A program made the translations under genes and the position numbers. A DNA stretch of 64,000 nucleotides, from positions 124,001-188,000 of the forward strand of contig NZ_JACHWP010000001.1 of assembly GCF_014191425.1 (NCBI RefSeq), given 5' to 3'. Position 1 is the first letter of the stretch. Each line of letters opens with the position of its first letter. The notes under the pieces were generated by a model that was given only the letters and a program-made list of their open reading frames with translations, was not told the DNA's origin and did not search any database. Shown piece after piece: positions 8,964 through 18,845 of this stretch. This stretch comes from Helcobacillus massiliensis (lineage in GTDB: Bacteria; Actinomycetota; Actinomycetes; Actinomycetales; Dermabacteraceae).

Positions 8964-9698
8964 ATGATCATTTACAACACCATCATGGCGCTGGCCGTAG
9001 GTGCAGCGTTGCTGACTTTGATCCAGTTCGGGCGTACCGTGCTTACGGGGGAGCCGAATCCCACGGGGACCATCGCAGGGAGGGCGTCGCTCGATGGCTA
9101 CTCGCTAATCTTCGGCATCCTCGGGGTGATCCTGACCGTCACTGGGCTTCACATGACCCTGACCTGGCCTTTGAACGCGCTCCCGTTTGACAACATCATC
9201 TTCGGGGAGCCGTCGCTGGCGTTCGGTCTCCTGCTGCTGGCCGCTTCCTTCTACATCTGGAGTCGTCGAAGTGAATTGGCGGAAATGCCGGACCCCGGTG
9301 TGCATCTGGCGCAGGTGCTCGGTCCGTTCCGTTTTTGGTTTATCGGCTTGGGCCTCGCCCTGATCGCAGTGTTCTTCGTGGGCAACATTTTCCAACTGTT
9401 CGCCGCCCCGCCGCACGAGCCGATCAGCGGTGCGTTTGCCCAGTGGCCTTGGCTCGAAGCATTCATCATCTCTGGCCTGTACGGCATCAACGGCCTCGCC
9501 CTCGTTTTGTTGCCAACGGCGCTCAAGAGCACCGCCTCCCAGTCTCCGGACAGCGGTGCTGTGCGTCCCAGCGGTCTGCTCAGAGCTGTTGGCTGGATGC
9601 TCGCCGTCCCCGGTGTGTTCTGGCTGCTGTTCGGGGCGCTTAATTACTACACGCACGTAGGCATGATCTCCAATGAAATCGAAATGGGGCTCAGGTGA
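8964..9698 (+). CDS. DUF981-like multi-pass membrane protein
   Basis: A 244-residue protein with about seven hydrophobic segments, including MALAVGAALLTLIQFG, LIFGILGVILTVTGLHMTLTW, LAFGLLLLAASFYIW, FWFIGLGLALIAVFFVGNIF and MLAVPGVFWLLFGAL. The pattern GLHMTLTWPL followed by a phosphate-rich-loop-like NIIFGEPSLAFG resembles the DUF981 family of unknown function; I recognise this from memory and with limited certainty. There is no clear ribosome site before the ATG, and a TACGGT seven bases upstream could be the -10 of a leaderless transcript. It follows the decayed flavoprotein gene and has no obvious functional partner. Confidence 0.65.
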   Translation: MIIYNTIMALAVGAALLTLIQFGRTVLTGEPNPTGTIAGRASLDGYSLIFGILGVILTVTGLHMTLTWPLNALPFDNIIFGEPSLAFGLLLLAASFYIWSRRSELAEMPDPGVHLAQVLGPFRFWFIGLGLALIAVFFVGNIFQLFAAPPHEPISGAFAQWPWLEAFIISGLYGINGLALVLLPTALKSTASQSPDSGAVRPSGLLRAVGWMLAVPGVFWLLFGALNYYTHVGMISNEIEMGLR

Positions 9699-10009
9699 GC
9701 GGAGCGGCAAGCAGCCGAGCTCATCTCCTGAGCTTCATTTGCTGAGGGCCCAGTCAGCCCGGGATCGAGCAACTCGGTGACTTGGGTAGTCCCTTGTGGC
9801 GAATAGTCGAACCATCTTTACCGAGGCAGGGAGATGATCCGGGGCCTTTAGGGGCGGGGCCTTATCGGCGGGTGTGATCATTCCGGAGCGCGGTGGATGC
9901 GGCCAAGCTTGGCCCGCAGACATTGGGAGTCCACCGATTGGTCAGTTGCCCCGCGCGGGTGACCTGTGTCTCAATGGGGGTCCCGTGTTGTCTCCGTGAG
10001 GATCCCGCC
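9699..10009 (+). other. Intergenic stretch with a 14-bp palindrome upstream of the symporter gene
   Basis: No gene is apparent in these 311 bases. The one structured element is GGCCAAGCTTGGCC at 9901-9914, a perfect palindrome about 100 bp before the symporter start. It could be an operator or the stem of an mRNA hairpin. I see no recognisable riboswitch. Confidence 0.4.
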
Positions 10010-11488
10010 GTGCAGCTGCTCGACATCGCCGTCATCGTTCTGTACCTCCTTGCCACCGCCTGGCTCGGCCTGAAGCTGTCCGGCAAGCAGACGGGTGTGC
10101 GCGACTACTTCCTCGGCAGCCGTGACCTGCCGTGGTGGGCTGTGTGCCTGTCTGTGGTGGCGACGGAGACGAGCGCCCTGACGGTCATCGGCATCCCGGT
10201 GATGAGCTACCTCGGGAACATCTCCTACCTGCAGCTGGGGCTCGGCTACATCCTCGGGCGCGTCATTGTGGCGGCCCTGCTGCTGCCGCGCTACTACGAC
10301 GGTGAGATGGTCACCGCCTACGCCTACCTCGGCAAACGGTTCGGTGAGTCCACGCAGGCCACCGCGGGGATCACGTTCATGGTGACCCGTCTGCTGGCCG
10401 ACGGGGTCCGCGTCCTCGCCGCGGCGATCCCGCTGAAGGTGATCCTCGACGGGCTGGGAGTGCACGCCAGCTACTTCGTGATCATCGTGGTGCTGGCTCT
10501 GGTCACGATCCTGTACACGTTCATCGGCGGCATCCGGGCCGTGGTCTGGGTGGATGTGGCGCAGATGCTGCTGTACGTGGTGGGCGGCATCATCGCACTG
10601 GTGGTGGTGACGTCGGCGATCGGCGGCTCGTGGCTGACTGACGCGATCGCCGAGGGCAAGACCCAGCTGCTGGTGCTGGAGGGGAGCCCGATCTCCGGTG
10701 CGGATTCGCTGATCCCGTCGCTGATCGGCGGCACCGTGTTCGCGATGGCGTCTCACGGCTCGGACCAGCTGGTGGTGCAGCGCCTGCTGGCGTGCTGCAC
10801 GAAGGCGGAGGCACAGAAGGCGCTGATCGCATCGGGCGTGGTCGTGGTGGTGCAGTTCGCGGTGTTCCTCGCCGTGGGCCTCGCCCTGTGGGGCTACTAC
10901 CAGCAGAAGTCGCCGGCCGAGCTGGGGCTGACCCGGGATGACGAGATCTTCCCGCACTTCATCATCGAGGGACTGCCGGCGGGGCTGTCGGGTCTGCTGC
11001 TGGCAGGAATCCTGGCGGCGGCGATGTCGACTCTGTCGTCGTCCCTGTCGGCGCTGTCGTCCTCGACGGTGACGGATGTGGTGGCCCGGTTCCGGCGGGA
11101 TCCGCTGACGGAGGAGCAGGGCCTGCGTGTGGGCCGGTGGGCCACGATCGCGTGGGGTGTCGCGTTCATCCTCCCGGCCACGGTGTTCACCTCGGACGAG
11201 GGCAGCATCGTGATCCTCGCGCTCGGCATCGCAGGGATTACGTACGGAGGCCTGCTGGGCGCGTTCATCTTCGGGATCGTGAACAAGCGTGCCCGCGCGG
11301 CCGACGCGAACATCGCGTTCGCCGTCGCGGTCGCAGTGAACGCGTTCTTCTTCGTGATGGAGAAGTACGTTGTGGGCGACGTGTGGGTAGCGTGGCAGTG
11401 GTACCCGCTGCTGGGCGTGCTCGTCACCTTCGCCGTGGGCGGGCTGCTGTCGCTACGGCGAGTTGCAGATGTCGGCACGGGAGCGTGA
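10010..11488 (+). CDS. Sodium:solute symporter (SSS family)
   Basis: A 492-residue membrane protein with roughly 13 hydrophobic helices. I start it at GTG 10010 (VQLLDIAVIVLYLLATAWLG), which has TGAGGA seven bases upstream; the open frame runs back to 9893 but that part is not membrane-like. SSS features are YFLGSRDLPWWAVCLSVVATETSALTV split over helices 1-2, YIGG-type FIGGIRAVVWVDVAQMLLY, ASHGSDQLVVQRLLAC, and LAAAMSTLSSSLSALSSS, which in the family carries the second sodium site. It imports a small solute with Na+. The substrate (sugar, sialic acid or other) cannot be inferred, and the gene stands alone. Confidence 0.85.
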   Translation: MQLLDIAVIVLYLLATAWLGLKLSGKQTGVRDYFLGSRDLPWWAVCLSVVATETSALTVIGIPVMSYLGNISYLQLGLGYILGRVIVAALLLPRYYDGEMVTAYAYLGKRFGESTQATAGITFMVTRLLADGVRVLAAAIPLKVILDGLGVHASYFVIIVVLALVTILYTFIGGIRAVVWVDVAQMLLYVVGGIIALVVVTSAIGGSWLTDAIAEGKTQLLVLEGSPISGADSLIPSLIGGTVFAMASHGSDQLVVQRLLACCTKAEAQKALIASGVVVVVQFAVFLAVGLALWGYYQQKSPAELGLTRDDEIFPHFIIEGLPAGLSGLLLAGILAAAMSTLSSSLSALSSSTVTDVVARFRRDPLTEEQGLRVGRWATIAWGVAFILPATVFTSDEGSIVILALGIAGITYGGLLGAFIFGIVNKRARAADANIAFAVAVAVNAFFFVMEKYVVGDVWVAWQWYPLLGVLVTFAVGGLLSLRRVADVGTGA

Positions 11489-11583
11489 CGCTGACCTTCG
11501 GACGGGCGTCGAACATGTCGGAGTGGTTGAGCAGCAGGATCGGCGGGACCGAGGCACTCTGATGAGGCGGCTCGGGCAGATGA

Positions 11584-12315
11584 TCAGCTCAGTGAAAAAC
11601 TGAGGGTGTGCAGGATGCGTGGGATCTCGAACGACGTGACGATCCCCTGCAAGGCTCCTCGATCTGTGCCGTCTGTCGTCACCAGAATCGGACGCGAAGC
11701 ATCCGATTTTGCCATGTCCTCACATGCCTCCAAGGGCGAAGCAGTGGGCTTGCGGAAGATCGGTCGCTCATGCTCTTCGGCGCATTTCAGGACATCGGCG
11801 ACGGTCGCGCTCGGGGCGTTGAGGAGCAGTTCGTCGTCGAGGAGCGTGCGAGAAAGCCACCGAGCCATAGCGTTCGTCGTAAAGAGACCTGTGTAGGTGG
11901 AGCCGTCGTAAACGGGAGCCTGGGAGAAGTTACGCTCAACGATGAGATGAGCTGCGGCCGCGAGCGGGTCGTCTGGCGCAAGCGTCAATGGTGTCTGGGC
12001 GAAGTCCTTGATGGGCGTCGGGCTCCGGATTTGGTCCCGAATACGTTCGATGGCATCCACGGTGTCTTGACGCGGAGCAGCAATAGCCTCCCCGCCGCGC
12101 GTTGCGGAATGCTGGAGAACGTTCCTGAGGCTGATCAGAACATCCAGGGTGTCCCAGTTGTGGCTGACGACAGGCTGTCGCCGCTTTCGTGCTTCGTGGA
12201 GCGCCGCCCCGAAGCCAGTAAAGTTTGTGCGATATTTCTTGCCAAGTTCAACCTTGATTTCCTCGGTTGCCTGAATGAATCGCTCGTATCGTGCGGCCGC
12301 TGCGTTGTCCGGCAT
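11584..12315 (-). CDS. HEPN-like domain fused to a CBS pair
   Basis: A 243-residue protein starting at ATG 12315 (MPDNAAAARYERF). The first 95 residues are all-helical and contain LISLRNVLQHSA. R64 and H69 form the RX4H pattern of HEPN ribonucleases. Residues about 100-240 form two CBS motifs: the first runs from TPLTLAPDDPLAAAAHLIV to GLFTTNAMARWL, the second from ATVADVLKCAEEHERPIF to LQGIVTSFEIPRIL. CBS pairs usually bind adenine nucleotides. The gene begins 22 nt after the Type ISP enzyme stops, on the same strand, so the two are probably co-transcribed. I infer a nucleotide-gated RNase acting as a back-up to restriction, by analogy with CARF-HEPN effectors. RNase activity is not shown; HEPN motifs also occur in non-catalytic proteins. 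Confidence 0.7.
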   Translation of the reverse strand: MPDNAAAARYERFIQATEEIKVELGKKYRTNFTGFGAALHEARKRRQPVVSHNWDTLDVLISLRNVLQHSATRGGEAIAAPRQDTVDAIERIRDQIRSPTPIKDFAQTPLTLAPDDPLAAAAHLIVERNFSQAPVYDGSTYTGLFTTNAMARWLSRTLLDDELLLNAPSATVADVLKCAEEHERPIFRKPTASPLEACEDMAKSDASRPILVTTDGTDRGALQGIVTSFEIPRILHTLSFSLS

Positions 12316-12337
12316 TGTTCTTTCGTGTGGGTTAGGC

Positions 12338-15300
12338 TCATCGAGCGAAATTGATTGTGGGCAGGCTGTCAACGATGCGCATCGTCTCTATAGAAACTGT
12401 AGTTACCCGCTTGATGAGATCGACGATGTAGCGGGGGTTGCCGATCTCGTCGGAGTAATCGTTCGGGTCGTTGACGATCTGAGAAGCCTTGTCGGTCTTC
12501 ACTTGGTATCGGTCGATGATCCACTCGAGGGCGGACCGGGAACCGAGCATGTACCGGTGGGCATCTTCGGGGATCCCTGCCAACGTGAGGTGGCTGTTCA
12601 CCACGATGCGAGAGCGGTCAGGCTCTTTGTTGATTCGTGGAACCTTCATATTCTGGATCCGGAACCTCTCGGGCTCGTTGTCGGCCGACGGAGGCTTACT
12701 TTTCCAGTGCTCCTCCAGCGGATACGGCTCGACCTCTTCGTATCCCACATGAAGGTCCGAGAGTTGCCGTCCGGCATCAGCGAAGGCGCGGAACTGTTCG
12801 AGATTACCTGGAACCGGGATGCGCGGCAGCATCTTCTTCAGGTCGGCTTCAAACTCGGCCCGGTAGGCGGGGGAGTGGAGGAGTCCGTAGACGTAGAAGA
12901 AGATGTCATCTTTGGTGACGGAGGAGCCGAGAGTTGTCTCGAACTCCTTTTGAATGCCGTCGGTGATGTTGTCTTCACGTATGTAGCCGTGCTCGTCAGG
13001 TTCGCCCTGGCTCAAGCCGTCGAACAGGTCAGAGGGGGCCGCGTGAGTCGGCGCCTTGCGGTAGGTGAAGCGCGGGAAGTACTGACCGCTGTTGGAGCCG
13101 TACAGAGCTAGGTCTACGATCGATGTCGTCATTAACGCCGAGAATGGCTTTTTGGCTTCAGGAGATACGACGTAAAATCCGAGATTCGAGTGCGATGAGG
13201 TAGGGAAATAATGTGCCATCTTCCCTGTTCGATGGTTAACCATCGGGTCAAAGTGCAGGCTGTTCCTGCAGAATGGTCGATATGTGGCCGAAGTGACGGA
13301 GCGCTTGAAGACCTGAATCTGGTTATGCTTCAGCGCGTTGGGGATCAAGCTGCTGCTCCACTTGATCTTAGTAGGGTCCCGTTCAAGGTCGTCGGCGGTG
13401 GCTGGCCGGGCCGCGACTTGACGATTATATTCGTCGATCATGCGCGTGACGTTCTCGGCCACGCGCTCGCGGGAGAAGTTGTAGACCCATGCATCCCGAG
13501 TGGTCTCCACGCCACGCGAGTTGCTGGAGAAGTAGGTGATTGGCTCGGGCTCGCGGGACTCGCCGATCGCGGGGAACGTAGTGAACGCTTCGCTGCGCTG
13601 GCTGAGCCAGTCACCGAACTGGTTCGGCTTGATCAGGTCCCAGTCGGCGTCGGTGAGTTGGGCGGTATTTACGATGGAGAGCTTCTGCTCCCGAGTCAGA
13701 TAGTCACCGATGTCGCGATAGTAGATCTGGCACGGCCCGTCGTGGGACTTCTTCTTCACGCCGATGAACACGACCACCGTGGCGCGACTGCCCTGGCCGA
13801 AGACGTTGTCCTTCTCCTTCTGCCTGAGATCACCCGAGGTGCGGGCGTTCCCGCGCATGTTGAAGGCGTACACCTTCGAAAACTCATCGGCTATCGACAG
13901 GCGGAGCCCGTCGGCAGTGTTGCCATCCAGCCAGCCGCCGTTCGACACGAACGCCACCACGCCGTCATCCCCCAGTCGGTCCGTGGCCCACCGGTAGGCT
14001 CGGATGTACGAGTCGTACAACGAGTTCTTGTTCGTTGCCGTCGAGCGACCCGCGTAGGTCTCGGCGATCCGGCGATCCAGAGTTGGGTACTTCAGGTTCT
14101 GGTTGTTGTCATTCGCTGAGGTCTGGCCCACTGAGTACGGCGGGTTGCCGACGATCACGCGGATGTCCGTGGAGAGCTGCTGTTCGATTCGCTCGTTGTT
14201 CTGCGGGATCAGCGACGTATCGGCACGGTCACCGTCTTCCGTGATCTGGAAGGTGTCGGTCATCGATGCACCCGGGAACGGCAGGTACTCCGTCGAGTCC
14301 GGAACCACCGCTTGGAACGTCGACTCGATGTTTACGCACGCGATGTAATACGCCAGCAACATGATTTCGTTCGCCCACAGCTCGCCCGCATACTTTCGCG
14401 CCAAGTCATGCGGCTTGATGATGCCCGACTGCAGCAGTCGCACAATGAATGTGCCCGTCCCCGTGAACGGATCGAGCACATGCACGCCCTCATCGGTCAG
14501 GCCATAGCCGAACTCTGCGCGGCACACGTCATCTGCGGCGCGGAGCATGAAGTCGACAATCTCCACCGGTGTGTACACGACACCGAAAGCCGACGCTTGG
14601 CGGGGGAACGCGTTCTTGAAGAACTTCTCATACAGGTCATGCACAACCTGCTGGCGGCCCGCCGCGCTCGAAACCTCTGACGCGCGCACCCGCACCGACT
14701 CGTAAAAGCGTTCCAGGTTCTCCGTTTCCGCCTCGAGCCCCTGGCCCTCCAGTTTCTGGAGCATCTGCTCCATTGACTGCGACACCGGGTTCTGCCGCGC
14801 GAACGACGACTGGCCGAACAGCGCATCAAAAACAGGTGCTGTGATCAGGTGCTGCGACAGCATCGATACAGCATCATCCCGAGTGATCGAGTCATTGAGG
14901 TTCCCTCGCAACCCGGCGAGGAAGACCTCGAACTCCTCGTGCGCGCGGCCCGAGTCGATCAGCTGGTTGATGCGCTTGGTCTGGGCATGAGACATTTCCG
15001 CGACGTCGCTCGCCCACTGATCCCAATATTCACGGGTGCCGACCTTGCGGACGATCCGCGCATAGATCGAGTCGCGCCACTGGTGGAGACTGAATAGTGC
15101 AGGTTGCTGCGATTTCGGCTTTGTGTCACCGTCGCCCCCGTCGGCCCCGATCTCACCCGTCCCGGACGCGGTGCCGGTCAGCAGCTGGTCGCTGCCCGAC
15201 CCGCCCTCGGCGCCGTCTTCGCCCGGACCCGCGGTGTTGAGGGAGATCGAGTTGATCATGGCGTCGAACCGGTCATCGTGGGCACGAAGAGCGTTCAAAA

Positions 15301-17194
15301 TGTCCCAGATGACTTTGAAGCGCTTGTTGCTGTTCAGAGCTTCGTCCGGCTCCACGCCGGCCGGCACCGCGACCGGCAGAATGATGTAGCCGTAGTCCTT
15401 ACCAGGGGAGCGGCGCATGACGCGGCCCACCGCCTGGATTACGTCCACCTGCGAGTTGCGCGGAGACATGAACAGCACTGCGTCCAAGGCCGGGACGTCC
15501 ACGCCTTCCGACAAGCATCGCGCGTTCGTCAGGATGCGGCAGTCGCCGTCCTCCACCGGGGCCTTCAACCAGCTCAGCTTCGAGGCGCGTTCCAGCGCGT
15601 TCATGGAGCCATCTACGTGCTCCGCTTGGATCGTCAGGGTCTCATCGGCCTCGATATTCGCGGCTGACACGAGTTCGGGGAACGCCGACGCCACCGATTT
15701 CGAACTCTTGATGTCCGGGAGGAAGGCGACCGCACGCTTCATCGGCACTGCATTCGGTGGGAACGCCATGCGGGTGCTGGTGAGACGGGTCCGCTTCGCC
15801 AAGCCATTCCAGCAGCCGATGATCTTTGCAGCGTCATCGAGTTTGATCTCGCGGGACTCTGGATCCGTGGAGCCTGCGATCATCTGCTGGAGCGGTGCGC
15901 TCATCTGGTCCTCATCGACCATCAGCACCATCACCTTGTAATCGGTGAGCAGGCCCCGCTCTACCGATTCACCGAACCCGAGCCGGTGGAACACCGGACC
16001 GAACTTGGCGGCATCGTCCATCGACACAAGCTCAGCGGAATGGTCCTTCGCCTTGCCCTTCGCGGCGTCACCGAACATGCGCGGGGTCGCGGTCATATAG
16101 AGGCGACGGGCGCCGCGGATGAAGTCGTTGTCGTGCACTCGAACGAAGTGCGATTCGTCCTCGCCGGCAAGGGTGACACCCGTGGTGCGGTGCGCCTCAT
16201 CGCAGAGGATCAGATCGAACTCCGGTGCGCCGAGGTGCTGCGCTTCGGCGACCACGTCGATCGACTGATAGGTGGAGAAGACGACATTCAGGCCGGACGC
16301 ACGGCGGCCCGACTTCAAACGTTCGAACAGGAGCGAGGGGTCCGTAGTTGCGGGCAGTACGAGGTCGTGAGAGGCCAGGTCCTCCGTAACGCGGGAAGCC
16401 TTCGTATCGGAGCACACCACGTTCGGGCGCAGCGGCAGCTGTGTCTGTGCCGTCCACTCCCGCAGAGTCTGCGACACGAGCTGGATTGATGGCGCGAGGA
16501 ACAGCACCCGCAAGTCCGTGTCTGAACCGCGCTCGGCAGCGATGCGCTCCGCCAACTTCAGGCTCGTAAACGTCTTGCCGGTGCCGCAAGCACTGATCCA
16601 CTGGCCGCGGTCGTTCTTCTCAAAGCCCTGCAGGATCTTCTCGATCGCCTCGGACTGGTGCGGGCGCGGCTCGAACTTCTCCGCCTCCGTGATGCGGAAC
16701 GAGAGCCCATCACCGCCGGTTTGGAGCCAGTCCACTTGGGAAGCGGCGATCTCGGACAATCCGATCCGCTGCACCGGGATGATCTGGTTCTCCAGCGCGG
16801 CTTCAGCGTGGGACGACCACCGGTCCGTGGTCGAGATGATGATGCGGTTGGTGAACGAGACACCGTCCCAGCTCTTGCCGGAGGCGGTGAAGAACGAGTC
16901 GATCTGGCCCTTCTGCAGGTAGGTCTTGGGCTCGAAGAACTTGCACTGGATCGCCGTCCAGGAGCCGTCATCGATGCTCCGGGCCACCAGATCGATGCCT
17001 GTATCTACCGTGCCTTCGCGGTGGGGCCAGTTGATCCAGCGGGACACGTCCGTGTACTTCGAGGCGAGGGTCGGGTCCTGCTGGAAGTACTGCACCATCA
17101 GCTCTTCGAACTTCTCGCCGCGGGCGGCGTTCGGCCCGACCGCCCGGAACCGGGCGAAGACATCTTCGAACGACGACTGCTGCTGTGCAGACAT
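12338..17194 (-). CDS. Type ISP single-chain restriction-modification enzyme
   Basis: A 1618-residue protein of the LlaGI/LlaBIII type, which combines cutting, translocation, methylation and target recognition (family length about 1570-1620). An Mrr-like nuclease comes first, with GIDLVA (D68) and IQCKFF (Q83-K85). The superfamily 2 helicase has SACGTGKT (201-208), LCDEAH (332-335), MTATP and a C-terminal lobe with QAVGRVMRRSPG. After a coupler region, the gamma-type N6-adenine methylase shows VLDPFTGTGTF near residue 910 and VGNPPYS near 1015. The last 400 residues should be the target-recognition domain, which sets the asymmetric DNA site. The start at ATG 17194 has a GAGGGAG ribosome site. 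All key motifs look intact. Part of the 3' half is visibly less GC-rich than neighbours, as expected for transferred defence genes. Confidence 0.93.
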   Translation of the reverse strand: MSAQQQSSFEDVFARFRAVGPNAARGEKFEELMVQYFQQDPTLASKYTDVSRWINWPHREGTVDTGIDLVARSIDDGSWTAIQCKFFEPKTYLQKGQIDSFFTASGKSWDGVSFTNRIIISTTDRWSSHAEAALENQIIPVQRIGLSEIAASQVDWLQTGGDGLSFRITEAEKFEPRPHQSEAIEKILQGFEKNDRGQWISACGTGKTFTSLKLAERIAAERGSDTDLRVLFLAPSIQLVSQTLREWTAQTQLPLRPNVVCSDTKASRVTEDLASHDLVLPATTDPSLLFERLKSGRRASGLNVVFSTYQSIDVVAEAQHLGAPEFDLILCDEAHRTTGVTLAGEDESHFVRVHDNDFIRGARRLYMTATPRMFGDAAKGKAKDHSAELVSMDDAAKFGPVFHRLGFGESVERGLLTDYKVMVLMVDEDQMSAPLQQMIAGSTDPESREIKLDDAAKIIGCWNGLAKRTRLTSTRMAFPPNAVPMKRAVAFLPDIKSSKSVASAFPELVSAANIEADETLTIQAEHVDGSMNALERASKLSWLKAPVEDGDCRILTNARCLSEGVDVPALDAVLFMSPRNSQVDVIQAVGRVMRRSPGKDYGYIILPVAVPAGVEPDEALNSNKRFKVIWDILNALRAHDDRFDAMINSISLNTAGPGEDGAEGGSGSDQLLTGTASGTGEIGADGGDGDTKPKSQQPALFSLHQWRDSIYARIVRKVGTREYWDQWASDVAEMSHAQTKRINQLIDSGRAHEEFEVFLAGLRGNLNDSITRDDAVSMLSQHLITAPVFDALFGQSSFARQNPVSQSMEQMLQKLEGQGLEAETENLERFYESVRVRASEVSSAAGRQQVVHDLYEKFFKNAFPRQASAFGVVYTPVEIVDFMLRAADDVCRAEFGYGLTDEGVHVLDPFTGTGTFIVRLLQSGIIKPHDLARKYAGELWANEIMLLAYYIACVNIESTFQAVVPDSTEYLPFPGASMTDTFQITEDGDRADTSLIPQNNERIEQQLSTDIRVIVGNPPYSVGQTSANDNNQNLKYPTLDRRIAETYAGRSTATNKNSLYDSYIRAYRWATDRLGDDGVVAFVSNGGWLDGNTADGLRLSIADEFSKVYAFNMRGNARTSGDLRQKEKDNVFGQGSRATVVVFIGVKKKSHDGPCQIYYRDIGDYLTREQKLSIVNTAQLTDADWDLIKPNQFGDWLSQRSEAFTTFPAIGESREPEPITYFSSNSRGVETTRDAWVYNFSRERVAENVTRMIDEYNRQVAARPATADDLERDPTKIKWSSSLIPNALKHNQIQVFKRSVTSATYRPFCRNSLHFDPMVNHRTGKMAHYFPTSSHSNLGFYVVSPEAKKPFSALMTTSIVDLALYGSNSGQYFPRFTYRKAPTHAAPSDLFDGLSQGEPDEHGYIREDNITDGIQKEFETTLGSSVTKDDIFFYVYGLLHSPAYRAEFEADLKKMLPRIPVPGNLEQFRAFADAGRQLSDLHVGYEEVEPYPLEEHWKSKPPSADNEPERFRIQNMKVPRINKEPDRSRIVVNSHLTLAGIPEDAHRYMLGSRSALEWIIDRYQVKTDKASQIVNDPNDYSDEIGNPRYIVDLIKRVTTVSIETMRIVDSLPTINFAR

Positions 17195-17285
17195 ACACGG
17201 ACTCCCTCACGCACACACGGACACGCTCAGCATATCCAGCGCTGACCAGCACCGATGAATCGCTGCCCCTGGGCCTCGCTTCGGC

Positions 17286-18845
17286 TCAGTCGAAGAGATG
17301 CCCTCCGGACGCACGATAAAGTCGGAGTGCCAACCACAGCTGGGCGACGGTCTCCGTCGAGCGCAGCTCGCGCCCAAGAGCGTGTTCGATCTTCTTCAAC
17401 CGCTGATTCACGGTCTGGCGGTGAAGATGGAGGGCGGTCGCGGTCCTTTGCGGCGACCGGTCATTCTCTAGGTAAGCGGCGAGTGTAGCGCGCAGCTCGC
17501 TGATAGCCGGATCCTTGGCAATCAACGGTCCGAACACTTCATGCACGAAGGCGCGGCCCTGCTCCGGCCGGCCGAACCCCATCCAGGTTCTGTGCGGAGT
17601 GAAGACGTGCAAGTTGCGCTCTGACTCGGTTTGCTGCAAATCAGCACTCGAACAGTGCTCCCCGCCGTGCCATTGCGCAAACTCCAGGGCCCAGACTCCC
17701 TCCATCAGAGACTCGCGGATGGCAGTGCTTGAAACTTCACTGCCCAGGCCGATCTGGATCGGTCCTTCCATGCAATGTCGAATCTTCTCCACAAGGTGAT
17801 CCGACGAATCCTCGTCAGCGCCCGCCCGGAGTATGCAGAGAAGCCGGCCGTCCCGCATCGTGGCAGCAAGTCCGGCTCCGTGCCGCTGCAATCGATGCAC
17901 GAGCCCATCCTGGTCATCAGCCGAACCGCCCTGGATAACGGCTCCTCTGACCGTCCGACCGAGACCGAGCTCAGCAGTCCAATCATCCGGGACTCCGACT
18001 GTACGGCCACCCTCATTCAAGATCCGGTCGACAAATTCCACAGCCCGTCGATTGCGCTGCACCGATGAATGATGTTGCTGCCCTAGAAAGGCTCCCAGCA
18101 CGGAAGCAGCATGGAGCAGCTGCGTGGTGTCTTGTTCAATGCGCTCTCGGGGGCGAAAAAACGCCATGCAACTGGGGACCGTCTGGATCGGAAGCGAGTG
18201 GAGTACCTCCCCGGCATCGTTTTCCCAAAGCGAAGCGATCCCATCGCTGCCGCGGCGGGCGAGTGGTGAAGCCCCCTTCAACCAGGAAGGGGGATCGATC
18301 GCCGGCGACCAGGGGTGCAGGCAGTTCGAATCGACGACGACGCACTCGAATCCGATTAAACGGCCGATCGCCTGGGTGAAGGGGCGAAGGCCGACGCTGT
18401 TCAACGAAGCGTCCGTGAGCCTGCTGTAGAGCTTGACGGTTGTCTGGATCCGACGCGCCTGCGCAGCTGAAGCCGCTTCAGCGATTGTCTGAGCGATGGC
18501 CATGAACGGCAGGGGATACGGGACCGAGAACACCGGGACGCCCAGTTCATCAGCAAGCCGCAGCGCATCTGGAACGAGCCCCGCGGCTCCCATATCGGCC
18601 CCTACCCCGATAGCCGCGATGCCCGCCTGGTGGAGCCTCGACAGTAGGTCCTTCTGGCCCGCCGCATCAGCAGGGATTGAGGGGCCGTTCGTCAGCAGTA
18701 CATGGCCGTCACCAACCCAGTTCCATGGGTCGGGCAAGTCGCATGTGTGTGCCCAGTTCGCAGTCCCTCCGAGCCCCGCCCGGCCGGCAAGCAGCGTGAG
18801 CCCAAGTTGCGGGGCATCCACCAGGTCGCCCACCGTGATGGCCAT
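17286..18845 (-). CDS. PucR-family transcriptional regulator
   Basis: A 519-residue regulator. ATG 18845 is preferred over the TTG one codon earlier, because AGGGAGG lies four bases before the ATG. The N-terminal PucR-type sensor domain (about residues 5-125: ITVGDLVDAPQLGLTLLAG, then VLLTNG, then GVPVFSVPYPLPF) is followed by a central GGDEF-like region. The C-terminal HTH_30 domain reads LAAYLENDRSPQRTATALHL and HRQTVNQRLKKIEHALGR. PucR proteins commonly activate purine, amino-acid or amine catabolism genes. This one is divergent from an MFS transporter and a ureohydrolase and probably responds to their substrate. Confidence 0.88.
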   Translation of the reverse strand: MAITVGDLVDAPQLGLTLLAGRAGLGGTANWAHTCDLPDPWNWVGDGHVLLTNGPSIPADAAGQKDLLSRLHQAGIAAIGVGADMGAAGLVPDALRLADELGVPVFSVPYPLPFMAIAQTIAEAASAAQARRIQTTVKLYSRLTDASLNSVGLRPFTQAIGRLIGFECVVVDSNCLHPWSPAIDPPSWLKGASPLARRGSDGIASLWENDAGEVLHSLPIQTVPSCMAFFRPRERIEQDTTQLLHAASVLGAFLGQQHHSSVQRNRRAVEFVDRILNEGGRTVGVPDDWTAELGLGRTVRGAVIQGGSADDQDGLVHRLQRHGAGLAATMRDGRLLCILRAGADEDSSDHLVEKIRHCMEGPIQIGLGSEVSSTAIRESLMEGVWALEFAQWHGGEHCSSADLQQTESERNLHVFTPHRTWMGFGRPEQGRAFVHEVFGPLIAKDPAISELRATLAAYLENDRSPQRTATALHLHRQTVNQRLKKIEHALGRELRSTETVAQLWLALRLYRASGGHLFD

